Shown here: in pieces, positions 24,967 to 33,551 of the stretch | How positions within the stretch are numbered: the first letter of the stretch is position 1 | Layout of the letters: every line of letters starts with the position of its first letter | Program-made: the position numbers and the translations under genes | The notes under the pieces: generated by a model | What the model was told of the DNA's origin: nothing | Database searches by the model: none | The model's input: the letters and a program-made list of their open reading frames with translations, nothing else | Origin: Wenyingzhuangia sp. 2_MG-2023 | GTDB lineage: Bacteria > Bacteroidota > Bacteroidia > Flavobacteriales > Flavobacteriaceae | Reading direction: 5' to 3' | DNA: 64,000 nt | Assembly: GCF_030548295.1 (NCBI RefSeq) | Contig: NZ_JAUOSB010000001.1 | Span: 682,001 to 746,000 of the forward strand

Positions 24967-24974
24967 TAAATTTG
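24967..24974 (+). promoter_or_regulatory. -7 promoter box for sdhCAB; rest of the 24600-25007 gap
   Basis: TAAATTTG matches TAnnTTTG, 33 bases before the sdhC ATG. The 408-base gap upstream (24600-25007) separates asd from sdhC. I see no gene in it. It holds an inverted repeat GATTAT-N6-ATAATC (24937-24954) just upstream of this box and is otherwise AT-rich with no clear structure. Confidence 0.5.
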
Positions 24975-25007
24975 TTAGCGTTTATTAACAAATTAATCTT
25001 AAAACTA

Positions 25008-25670
25008 ATGAGTGGAGTTTTATCTTCTTCGATAGGAAGGAAAGTGGCCATGGCTGCTTCTGCTTTCTTTTTAATGTTTTTCTTATTGCAGCATTTTGCA
25101 ATCAATTTAACATCAATTTTTAGTGCTGATGCTTTTAATGAGTTGTCTCATTTTATGGGTACTAATCCAGCAGTACAGTTTGGACTACAACCAATTCTAA
25201 TTTTTGGTGTTGTTTTTCACTTCGTTATGGGTTTTGTCTTAGAAGTTAAAAACAAAAGTGCTCGTAACATTAAGTATGTAAAAAATAATGGTGCTGCCAA
25301 TTCTACTTGGGTTAGTAGAAACATGATTTATTCTGGTTTGGCAATTTTAGCATTTATTGTATTGCATTTTATTGATTTTTGGTTCCCAGAAATTAATCAC
25401 AAATACATTAATGTATTGCCAGAAGATCCGACAAGATATTATGGTGAATTGGTACACAAGTTTCAAAGTCCTATTAGAACAGGAGCTTATGTAGCTGCAT
25501 TTGCATTTTTAGCATTACACTTATTACACGGATTTAAATCTGCATTCCAATCTAGTGGAATGAGTGCTAAACGTGCTGCTAAGTTAGAAACTGTATCAAA
25601 AATATATGCAATAGGTATTCCTGTAGGATTTATCGTTATTGCTTTGTTTCACCATTTCAATCAACACTAA
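25008..25670 (+). CDS. sdhC: Succinate dehydrogenase cytochrome b subunit
   Basis: Membrane anchor of complex II, of the single-subunit b558 type with five helices and two haems, as in other Bacteroidota. The 220-residue protein starts MSGVLSSSIGRKVAMAASA, and membrane helices with conserved histidines follow (QHFAIN ~28, FHFVMG ~79, LHFIDF ~120, LHLLHG ~171). The ATG at 25008 is used because the upstream TTG at 24972 overlaps the -7 box. sdhA follows after 12 bases. Confidence 0.93.
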   Translation: MSGVLSSSIGRKVAMAASAFFLMFFLLQHFAINLTSIFSADAFNELSHFMGTNPAVQFGLQPILIFGVVFHFVMGFVLEVKNKSARNIKYVKNNGAANSTWVSRNMIYSGLAILAFIVLHFIDFWFPEINHKYINVLPEDPTRYYGELVHKFQSPIRTGAYVAAFAFLALHLLHGFKSAFQSSGMSAKRAAKLETVSKIYAIGIPVGFIVIALFHHFNQH

Positions 25671-25682
25671 GACATTTTAATT

Positions 25683-27695
25683 ATGGCATTAGATTCAAAA
25701 GTACCACAAGGTCCTATCGCTGATAAATGGACGAATTATAAAAATCATATCGATTTAGTAAACCCTGCAAACAAACGTAACATTGATGTTATTGTGGTAG
25801 GGACAGGTTTGGCAGGAGGTTCTGCTGCTGCAACTTTGGCTGAATTAGGTTACAACGTAAAAGCATTTGCTTACCAAGATTCACCTCGTAGAGCACACTC
25901 TATTGCAGCTCAAGGGGGAATTAACGCAGCAAAAAATTACCAAGGAGACGGAGATTCTACTTACAGGTTGTTTTACGATACTGTAAAAGGAGGAGATTAC
26001 CGTGCTCGTGAAGCAAACGTATATCGTTTGGCAGAAGTTTCTGCAAATATTATTGACCAATGTGTAGCTCAAGGTGTACCTTTTGCTCGTGATTATGGTG
26101 GATTGTTAGACAATCGTTCTTTTGGTGGAGTTTTAGTATCTAGAACTTTTTACGCTAAAGGACAAACAGGACAACAATTATTGTTAGGAGCATATTCTGC
26201 AATGAACCGTCAAATTGGTCGTGGAAAAATTAAAATGTACAACCGTCACGAAATGATGGATGTTGTTTTGGTAGATGGAAAAGCAAGAGGAATTATTACT
26301 CGTAACTTAGTTACAGGAGAAGTTGAAAGACATTCTGCACATGCAGTAGTAATTGCATCAGGAGGATATGGAAACGTATTTTTCTTATCTACGAATGCAA
26401 TGGGTTCTAACGTTTCTGCATCATGGAAAATCCATAAGAAAGGAGCATACTTTGCAAACCCTTGTTATACACAAATTCACCCAACATGTATTCCCGTTTC
26501 AGGAGATCATCAGTCTAAATTAACATTGATGTCTGAATCTTTACGTAACGATGGACGTATTTGGGTTCCTGCTAAATTAGAAGATGCTCAGGCAATTAGA
26601 GAAGGGAAGAAAAAACCTACGGATTTATCAGAAGCAGAAAGAGATTATTACTTAGAAAGAAGATATCCTGCCTTTGGAAACTTAGTACCTCGTGATGTTG
26701 CATCGAGAGCTGCAAAAGAAAGATGTGATGCTGGTTTTGGAGTAAATGCTACAGGTGAAGCTGTTTATTTAGATTTTGCGGATGCTATTAAGCGTTACGG
26801 TAGAGAACAAGCTTTAATCCATGGAGATAACAATCCAACTGCTGAGAAGATTGATAAATTAGGGAAAGAGCTTGTAAAAGCAAAGTATGGTAACTTGTTC
26901 CAAATGTATGACAAGATTGTAGATGAAGATCCATACAACACACCAATGATGATTTATCCTGCAGTTCACTACACAATGGGTGGTACTTGGGTTGATTATA
27001 ACTTAATGACAACCATTCCTGGATGTTACTGTATTGGAGAAGCAAACTTCTCTGATCACGGTGCTAACCGTTTAGGGGCTTCTGCATTAATGCAAGGTTT
27101 GGCAGATGGATATTTTGTTTTACCATATACGATTGGAGATTATTTATCTGATGATATTAGAACAGGAGCAATTCCTACTGATTCACCAGAATTTGAAGAA
27201 GCAGAAAAATCAGTAAAAGATCAAATCAATTTCTTTGTTAACAATAAGGGAACTAAATCTGTGGATCATTTCCACAAACGTTTAGGTAAAATTATGTGGA
27301 ACAAAGTAGGTATGGCTCGTAATGCTCAAGGTTTAACGGAAGCAATGTCTGAAATTAAAGCATTACGTGAAGAATTCTGGAAAGATGTAAAAGTTCCAGG
27401 GTCTGCAGATACTTATAACGAAGAATTAGCAAAAGCAGGACGTGTAGCAGATTTCTTAGAATTAGGAGAGTTGTTTGCAAAAGATGCTTTGGTAAGAGAA
27501 GAATCATGTGGAGGTCACTTCCGTGAAGAATCTGCTGAAACTGAAGGTCCTCAAAAAGGAGAAGCTAAGCGTAACGATGCTGATTTTGCATTCGTTTCAG
27601 CTTGGGAATATACAGGAGAACCTGGAGATGCAGTATTACACAAAGAACAATTAGAGTTTAACGATATTGAGTTAAAAACAAGATCATATAAATAA
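25683..27695 (+). CDS. sdhA: Succinate dehydrogenase flavoprotein subunit
   Basis: Oxidises succinate to fumarate in the citric acid cycle, with FAD attached covalently. The 670-residue length fits the B-type enzymes of Bacteroidota. Seen: [19 protein letters not shown] (FAD Rossmann, ~37-55), [15 protein letters not shown] (~76-90), which carries the flavin-histidine region, QIHPTC (~263) and [21 protein letters not shown] (from ~454). It is the middle gene of sdhCAB. Confidence 0.97.
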   Translation: MALDSKVPQGPIADKWTNYKNHIDLVNPANKRNIDVIVVGTGLAGGSAAATLAELGYNVKAFAYQDSPRRAHSIAAQGGINAAKNYQGDGDSTYRLFYDTVKGGDYRAREANVYRLAEVSANIIDQCVAQGVPFARDYGGLLDNRSFGGVLVSRTFYAKGQTGQQLLLGAYSAMNRQIGRGKIKMYNRHEMMDVVLVDGKARGIITRNLVTGEVERHSAHAVVIASGGYGNVFFLSTNAMGSNVSASWKIHKKGAYFANPCYTQIHPTCIPVSGDHQSKLTLMSESLRNDGRIWVPAKLEDAQAIREGKKKPTDLSEAERDYYLERRYPAFGNLVPRDVASRAAKERCDAGFGVNATGEAVYLDFADAIKRYGREQALIHGDNNPTAEKIDKLGKELVKAKYGNLFQMYDKIVDEDPYNTPMMIYPAVHYTMGGTWVDYNLMTTIPGCYCIGEANFSDHGANRLGASALMQGLADGYFVLPYTIGDYLSDDIRTGAIPTDSPEFEEAEKSVKDQINFFVNNKGTKSVDHFHKRLGKIMWNKVGMARNAQGLTEAMSEIKALREEFWKDVKVPGSADTYNEELAKAGRVADFLELGELFAKDALVREESCGGHFREESAETEGPQKGEAKRNDADFAFVSAWEYTGEPGDAVLHKEQLEFNDIELKTRSYK

Positions 27696-27703
27696 GAAAG
27701 ACC

Positions 27704-28450
27704 ATGGATATGAATTTAAAACTTAAAATCTGGCGACAAAGTGGAGCCAATGATGAAGGTAAAATGGTAGATTACAGCTTGGCTGATGTATCTCCAGATA
27801 TGTCTTTCTTAGAAATGTTAGATGTATTAAACGAACAAATTCTTAACGAAGGTGGAGAGCCGGTAGCGTTTGATCACGATTGTAGAGAAGGAATTTGTGG
27901 TATGTGTTCTTTGTACATTAATGGTGAAGCACACGGGCCAGATAGAGGAATTACTACTTGTCAGTTACACATGCGTAAGTTTAAGGATGGAGATACTATT
28001 TACATAGAGCCTTTCCGAGCTAAAGCGTTCCCAGTAATTAAAGATTTAGTAGTAGACCGTACTGCTTTTGATAGAATTCAACATCAAGGAGGATTTATTT
28101 CTGTAAACACTTCTGGGAATACACAAGATGCAAACTCGTTGCCAATTTCTAAGCATGCTGCTGATGAAGCGATGGATGCTGCTACTTGTATTGGGTGTGG
28201 TGCTTGTGTTGCTACGTGTAAAAACTCATCTGCAATGTTGTTTGTTGGTGCAAAAGTATCTCAATATGCTTTGTTGCCACAAGGGCAAGTTGAAGCTTCG
28301 GATCGTGTTAAAAACATGGTAGCGCAAATGGATTTAGAAGGTTTTGGTAACTGTACAAATACAGGTGCATGTGAAGTTGAATGTCCTAAAGGAATTTCTT
28401 TAGACAATATTGCTCGTATGAACCGTGAGTTTTTTAAAGCAAATATTTAA
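27704..28450 (+). CDS. sdhB: Succinate dehydrogenase iron-sulfur subunit
   Basis: Carries electrons from the flavoprotein to the quinone site. The 248-residue protein has the [2Fe-2S] cysteines in CREGICGMC plus a later Cys (TTC). The [4Fe-4S] and [3Fe-4S] ligands are in [11 protein letters not shown] and the C-terminal [12 protein letters not shown]. It starts 8 bases after sdhA. A second in-frame ATG lies two codons downstream. A strong terminator closes the operon. Confidence 0.97.
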   Translation: MDMNLKLKIWRQSGANDEGKMVDYSLADVSPDMSFLEMLDVLNEQILNEGGEPVAFDHDCREGICGMCSLYINGEAHGPDRGITTCQLHMRKFKDGDTIYIEPFRAKAFPVIKDLVVDRTAFDRIQHQGGFISVNTSGNTQDANSLPISKHAADEAMDAATCIGCGACVATCKNSSAMLFVGAKVSQYALLPQGQVEASDRVKNMVAQMDLEGFGNCTNTGACEVECPKGISLDNIARMNREFFKANI

Positions 28451-28473
28451 GCTTAAAACCCTAAAATATATAC

Positions 28474-28508
28474 AATCCCCTTTGATTTAAAATCAAAGGG
28501 GATTTTTG
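28474..28508 (+). terminator. Rho-independent terminator after sdhB
   Basis: AATCCCCTTTGATT (28474-28487) pairs with AATCAAAGGGGATT (28491-28504) around a 3-base loop, and TTT follows. Confidence 0.9.
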
Positions 28509-28527
28509 GTTCATAAAAAGGAATATT

Positions 28528-29232
28528 ATGAAAAATATAGAAGTAGTAGTAGCCCCAGAACTTACATCAAATTATGAAGTAGCTGGAAAATTAGTGGTGA
28601 TTATTGATGTTTTTAGAGCCACCACCACCATCGTTACAGCTATGGCAAATGGAGTCTCAGAAGTAAAAACTTGTTTAGAAGTTAAGGATGCAATTGCTTT
28701 AAAAGAAGAAGGTTTTTTAGTAGGTGGAGAAAGAAACGGAGTAAAGGTTGAAGGCATGGATGTGGATAATTCCCCTTTGTCTTTTTTAAATGATAAATAT
28801 GTGAATCATAAGTTGGCAATTTCTACAACTAATGGAACTAAGGCTGTAGAAATGTCTTTAAAGGCAAAAGAAATTATTATAGGAGCTTTTACTAATTTAA
28901 GGGGTGTAAGGGAATATATTTATCAAGCTGATTCGGATGTTTTGTTAGTTTGTGCAGGCTGGAAAGGCAAAATGAGTACAGAAGATTTTATGTTTGCTGG
29001 AGCTGTTGTTTCAGAGCTTTCAAGAGAGTTTGTTTTAACAGATAGTTCTGAGATAGCGTTGAGTTATTATTTAAGCTATGAAGAGAGTTATCAGAAAAAA
29101 CTAAACACTTGCGAACACGCTCTTCGGTTAATGAATTTGAATAAGCAGAAAGATATAGATTTTTGTATTCAAAAAGACCTATATAATGTTGTTCCAAAAT
29201 ATTACAGAAAAACAAAATCATTTAAACTTTAA
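28528..29232 (+). CDS. comB: 2-phosphosulfolactate phosphatase family protein (ComB)
   Basis: The 234-residue protein shows ComB features: VVIIDVFRATTTIVTA (~24-39), GGERNG (~71), DNSPL (~85), TTNGTKA (~104) and CAGWKGKMSTEDFMFAGA (~141). In methanogens ComB makes sulfolactate for coenzyme M, but coenzyme M is not expected here, so the real substrate is unknown. Genes for the other steps are not nearby. The GNAT acetyltransferase gene begins two bases after the stop codon, so both are likely co-transcribed. Confidence 0.88.
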   Translation: MKNIEVVVAPELTSNYEVAGKLVVIIDVFRATTTIVTAMANGVSEVKTCLEVKDAIALKEEGFLVGGERNGVKVEGMDVDNSPLSFLNDKYVNHKLAISTTNGTKAVEMSLKAKEIIIGAFTNLRGVREYIYQADSDVLLVCAGWKGKMSTEDFMFAGAVVSELSREFVLTDSSEIALSYYLSYEESYQKKLNTCEHALRLMNLNKQKDIDFCIQKDLYNVVPKYYRKTKSFKL

Positions 29233-29234
29233 CA

Positions 29235-29744
29235 ATGAACTACACTTTTAAAAAAGCCAATATTTCTGAAATTCCAGTGATTTGGGAAATATTACAACAA
29301 GCAATTCAAAAAAGAAAACTAGAAGGGAGTAATCAATGGCAAGATGGTTACCCCAATCCTGAAGTTCTTAAAAGAGATATAGAGAAAAAGGTTGGTTTTG
29401 TGCTAACGGAAAATGAAACTATTGTTGGATATGTTGCCATGTTGGTAAATGATGAACCTGAATATGAAAATATAGAGGGGCAATGGATAACACATAAAGA
29501 TTATGTGGTATTTCATAGAGTTGCTATTTCAGAAAATCACTTGGGAAAAGGATTGGCTAAAAAAATGATGAATTTTATTGAGAGCTATGCTTTAGAAAAC
29601 CATATATACAGTATAAAAGCAGATACCAATCATGACAATGATGAGATGATTGCCATTTTTAAAAAATTAGGTTACCAATATTGTGGAACAGTGTGTTTTA
29701 GGAACAGTTTCAGAAATGCTTATGAAAAGGTTTTGGAGTTTTAA
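29235..29744 (+). CDS. GNAT-family N-acetyltransferase
   Basis: 169-residue acetyltransferase of the Gcn5-related family. The acetyl-CoA motif is visible in VAISENHLGKGLAKKMMNF (~97-115). ADTNHDNDEMIAIFKKLGYQYCG (~132) is the usual motif B end. The acceptor is unknown. It follows comB by two bases. The stop codon is next to the tatD stop on the other strand with no gap. Confidence 0.85.
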   Translation: MNYTFKKANISEIPVIWEILQQAIQKRKLEGSNQWQDGYPNPEVLKRDIEKKVGFVLTENETIVGYVAMLVNDEPEYENIEGQWITHKDYVVFHRVAISENHLGKGLAKKMMNFIESYALENHIYSIKADTNHDNDEMIAIFKKLGYQYCGTVCFRNSFRNAYEKVLEF

Positions 29745-30512
29745 TTAAACCCCAAAAACCTCTTTGCTGTTTTGTGTAGTAATCTCAGCTATTTCAGTAA
29801 GGGGTTTGTTGTAAATGGTAGCTAGTTTTTCAGCAACATTTACGGTATACATAGACTCATTACGTTTTCCTCTAAAAGGAGTTGGAGCTAAATAAGGAGC
29901 ATCGGTTTCTAAAACGATATTTTCTAAAGGAATTTCTGCTAAGAATTTGTCTATTTTACCATTTTTAAAGGTAGCAACTCCACCAATTCCCAGTTTTAAA
30001 TTGTAACCAATAGCTCTTTTTGCATCTTCTAAAGTTCCTGTAAAACAATGAAAAATTCCAAATAGCTTGTCAGACTTTTCTTTTTCTAAAATCTCAAAAA
30101 CCTCTTCAAATGCATTTCTACAATGAATATTGATAGGTAGTCCTAATTCTTTTGCCCATTGTACTTGGGTCTGAAAAGCTTCTTTTTGTTGTGTTATATA
30201 AGTATCATCCCAATACAGATCAATTCCAATTTCTCCAACAGCCACAAATTTTCCTGTTTCCAACCATTCACGGGCAGTTTTCAACTCATCTAGATAATTC
30301 TCTTTGATGTGAGTTGGGTGAACTCCCATCATCAAGTGTATGTTTTCTGGAAAAGCCTCTGCGACATCAAACATACTTTGTGTATATTCAGAGTCTACAG
30401 AGGGAACAAACAAACGCTTTACACCAGCATTCAACGCTCTTTGAATCATTTCGTTTCTATCTTCATCAAACTGTTCACTGTTTAAATGCGTGTGGGTATC
30501 CGTAAAAATCAT
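29745..30512 (-). CDS. tatD: TatD-family metal-dependent hydrolase (DNase)
   Basis: 255-residue TIM-barrel metal hydrolase. The metal ligands are visible in DTHTHL (5-10), EIGID (~94), HCRNAFEE (~130), HCFTG (~154) and the final ETDAPYLAPTP (~203). Family members are 3' exonucleases involved in DNA repair or quality control. It converges head-on with the GNAT gene and is divergent from the GH113-like gene. Confidence 0.93.
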   Translation of the reverse strand: MIFTDTHTHLNSEQFDEDRNEMIQRALNAGVKRLFVPSVDSEYTQSMFDVAEAFPENIHLMMGVHPTHIKENYLDELKTAREWLETGKFVAVGEIGIDLYWDDTYITQQKEAFQTQVQWAKELGLPINIHCRNAFEEVFEILEKEKSDKLFGIFHCFTGTLEDAKRAIGYNLKLGIGGVATFKNGKIDKFLAEIPLENIVLETDAPYLAPTPFRGKRNESMYTVNVAEKLATIYNKPLTEIAEITTQNSKEVFGV

Positions 30513-30589
30513 TTTGTCTAAATTTTAGAACAAAGATAAGTATCGATTTGTTTTTGAGTAATTTTAAGACCGTTTAAAACAAATAGAAA

Positions 30590-31579
30590 ATGAAGTTTTT
30601 TAGAAATCAGTTGTTTTTTGGAATTGTATTTATTTCCTTTTTTTCTTGTTCTCAAAAAAAGATCAACGGAGTAAGTTTGGTTTCTCCTCCAAAGCATGTA
30701 GAAGATTTTTCTTTGCTTGATGTCCGTCAAATCCATGCTAATTGGGTAGCTATTATCCCTTTTGCTTTTTGTAAAGATGAATCTCCAAATGTTTACTTTA
30801 ATCACAACAGACAATGGTGGGGAGAAAAAAAAGAAGGCGTTTTAGAACTTATCAATCTTGCTAGACAGCAACAGTTAAAGGTGTTTTTAAAGCCACATGT
30901 GTGGTATCGTAAAAGTTGGATTGGTGATTTTACTTTAGAGAATGAAAAAGATTGGAAAATATGGGAGCAGGATTATGTAGATTATATTTTAAGTTATGCC
31001 AAAATTGCTGAAGAACAACAGGTTGAGCTGTTTTGTATTGGTACAGAATTAAAACAAGTTGTGCTAAAAAGACCACTGTTTTTTAAAGAACTGATAACAA
31101 AAATAAAACAAGTTTACAAAGGAAAGATAACCTATGCTGCCAATTGGGATAATATAGAAGCTGTAAATTTTTGGAATGAATTAGATTATATAGGTGTAGA
31201 TGCTTACTACTCTTTATCAGATAAAAAAGAACCAACTGTTCAAGAATTAAAGCTTGCTTGGGACCCCATCAAACTAAACTTATATCAATTAAGTAAGGTT
31301 GATAACAAACCTGTTCTATTTACAGAATATGGTTTTGAAAGTTCAGATTATAACACCAAAGAAACCTGGGGTAGCAATGGGAAATATCCAGTAAATGAAC
31401 GAGCCCAAGTCAATGCATATCAATCTTTATATGAAACTTTTTATGGAGAAGATTGGTTTGCAGGTGGTTTTTTATGGAAGTGGCACTTGACAGATAGCAC
31501 TTATAGAAATCAAGAAAAAGCATTTTCTCCACAAGGTAAAAAAGCAATAGAGGTGGTGAAAAAACAGTTTAAAAAATAG
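30590..31579 (+). CDS. GH113-like glycoside hydrolase, lipoprotein
   Basis: 329 residues. The N-terminus (residues 1-20, ending FFSC) is a lipoprotein signal, so the protein is membrane-anchored. The rest resembles the GH113 TIM barrel (beta-mannanase/mannosidase type). Likely catalytic residues are Glu153 in CIGTELK (acid/base) and Glu246 in FTEYGFE (nucleophile). Other barrel features are LKPHVWY (~100) and YIGVDAYYS (~200). Its substrate is not known. It is followed by the DUF3857 pair on the same strand. Confidence 0.75.
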   Translation: MKFFRNQLFFGIVFISFFSCSQKKINGVSLVSPPKHVEDFSLLDVRQIHANWVAIIPFAFCKDESPNVYFNHNRQWWGEKKEGVLELINLARQQQLKVFLKPHVWYRKSWIGDFTLENEKDWKIWEQDYVDYILSYAKIAEEQQVELFCIGTELKQVVLKRPLFFKELITKIKQVYKGKITYAANWDNIEAVNFWNELDYIGVDAYYSLSDKKEPTVQELKLAWDPIKLNLYQLSKVDNKPVLFTEYGFESSDYNTKETWGSNGKYPVNERAQVNAYQSLYETFYGEDWFAGGFLWKWHLTDSTYRNQEKAFSPQGKKAIEVVKKQFKK

Positions 31580-31637
31580 AAGGGTGAGAAAAGGTATATG
31601 TTAAGAAATTTATATATTGGGTGCTATATTCAATGCT

Positions 31638-33551
31638 ATGAATCTGAAAATCACCTTATTTCTAGGAGTGTATTTCGTGCACTTATTTTTAAATGCTCAA
31701 GACTTTAACTTTGCGGTAAAAAAAATACCTGATAGTTTACAAACCAAAGCAAATGCTGTGCTCCGGTATTGTAGAAATGAAATCATCATTCATGATGAAA
31801 AAGAGATAACACAAAATTTTTCCAAAGCAATTACTGTTTTAAATGAGGAGGGAGATCATTTCGTAGATGCATATACATTTTACAGTAACGACTCTAAAAT
31901 AAGTAAAATAGAAGCAGTAATTTACAACGCCCAAGGCTTTGAAATTCGAAAATATAAAAAGAAAGATTTTATAGACCAAAGTGCAACTTCAGGATTTTAT
32001 TCCGATCATAGAGTTAAATATTTAAGATTTACACCAAGATCTTATCCTTATACAGTTCAATTTCAATACACTTTCAAAACTGAATCTACAGCATTTATTC
32101 CTAGTTGGATGCCTATTGAAGACTATTCTATAAGTGTACAGTCTAAAGAAGTGATTGTTAAGAATGAAAACAACTTACACCTAAAGGTTACAGAAAACAA
32201 TTTAGAAAATTTTTCTGTACAGAACTTATCAAGTGGTACTACCATTCGTTACAAATTAGAAAATCAAAAGGCTGTAAAACGAGAAAGTTATAGTCCGTCT
32301 TTTAACAAAATTTATCCTTTGGTAAAATTTAATTTAGACAAATTTACACTCAAAGGTTATACGAGCAATGCTATCAATAACTGGAAGGATTTTGGAAAAT
32401 GGATTCGAAATTATTTGTATGAGAGTCAATTAGAGTTGAGTCCAGAAACAATAAATACGATTAGAGATTTGGTTAAGAATGAAACAGATCCATTACAAAA
32501 AGCCAAACTAGTTTATGAATTTATGCAGAACAAAACTAGATATGTGTTTGTGGGGATTGGTATTGGTGGATGGCAACCTACAAAAGCAAGTGATGTTGAT
32601 AGATTAGGGTATGGAGACTGTAAAGGCTTGTCTAACTATACCAAAGCATTGTTAGATGCAGTTGGAATTGAATCTAATTGGGTGATTTTATACGCTAATG
32701 AAAAGAGAGATTTTGATAAAGATTTTAATGGCCTGCAGGGTAATCATATGATTTTAAATCTTCCTAAATTAAATAAAGGAGAAGATGTTTGGTTAGAATG
32801 TACCAGCCAGTCATTGCCTTTTGGCTTTTTAGGAGATTTTACAGATGATAGAGAGGTGCTTGTTTTGGAAAAAGAAGGAGGAGTGTTAAAACACACGCCA
32901 AAATATTTGGATAAAAACAACAAAAGACAAATTGTAGGAGTTGTAAACATTGATGATAATGGAAATTTAAGTGCAAATTTATCCATTGGCTCTACAGGGA
33001 TTTTGTACGGCGATACCTATAGGATAGAAACACATACAAAAAAAGAATTAGATAAATTTTACAAATCTTCACGTTGGTATTATAACAACAATGTTACCAT
33101 TGACAATGTTAGTTTTGAAAATAAAAAAGACAGCCGTTCTTTTCATGAAAACATACAATTAAGATTAGGTGAATATGGAACAGTGTTAGGAGAGGAAATG
33201 ATTTTAAGAATAAATGCGTTTTCAATGTTTAAAGCTTCTGCTAAAAAAGAAACTTATAGAAAATTACCACTTAAAATAAAAAGCGGTTTCAATCAGACAG
33301 ATTCTTTGCAAATACAATTGCCAGAAAACTACAGTATTACAAGACTCCCTCCACAAAAAATAATTAAAAATAAGTTTGGTGTTTATGAAATTCTGGTTTC
33401 TAAAATAGATGATAAAACACTAAAATATACTAGACATTTTTATGTAAAAGAAGGAGAGTATGTTAAAGAGGATTACAATGTGTATTGTGATTTTATCAAG
33501 GAGGTTAAAAAGTACGATAATTTAAAAATTGCTATAAAAAACAAATTATGA
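31638..33551 (+). CDS. DUF3857 protein with transglutaminase-like domain
   Basis: 637 residues with a signal peptide (~1-20, ending NAQ). The N-terminal half is a DUF3857 domain. The second half has a transglutaminase/protease-like core with Cys328 (GYGDCKG), His370 (GNHMILN) and Glu387 (WLECTSQ), which look like a complete catalytic triad. It is probably periplasmic or on the surface, and its substrate is unknown. The ATG at 31638 is preferred to the upstream TTG at 31617, because it opens the signal peptide. Its last four bases overlap the start of a diverged paralogue. Confidence 0.85.
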   Translation: MNLKITLFLGVYFVHLFLNAQDFNFAVKKIPDSLQTKANAVLRYCRNEIIIHDEKEITQNFSKAITVLNEEGDHFVDAYTFYSNDSKISKIEAVIYNAQGFEIRKYKKKDFIDQSATSGFYSDHRVKYLRFTPRSYPYTVQFQYTFKTESTAFIPSWMPIEDYSISVQSKEVIVKNENNLHLKVTENNLENFSVQNLSSGTTIRYKLENQKAVKRESYSPSFNKIYPLVKFNLDKFTLKGYTSNAINNWKDFGKWIRNYLYESQLELSPETINTIRDLVKNETDPLQKAKLVYEFMQNKTRYVFVGIGIGGWQPTKASDVDRLGYGDCKGLSNYTKALLDAVGIESNWVILYANEKRDFDKDFNGLQGNHMILNLPKLNKGEDVWLECTSQSLPFGFLGDFTDDREVLVLEKEGGVLKHTPKYLDKNNKRQIVGVVNIDDNGNLSANLSIGSTGILYGDTYRIETHTKKELDKFYKSSRWYYNNNVTIDNVSFENKKDSRSFHENIQLRLGEYGTVLGEEMILRINAFSMFKASAKKETYRKLPLKIKSGFNQTDSLQIQLPENYSITRLPPQKIIKNKFGVYEILVSKIDDKTLKYTRHFYVKEGEYVKEDYNVYCDFIKEVKKYDNLKIAIKNKL

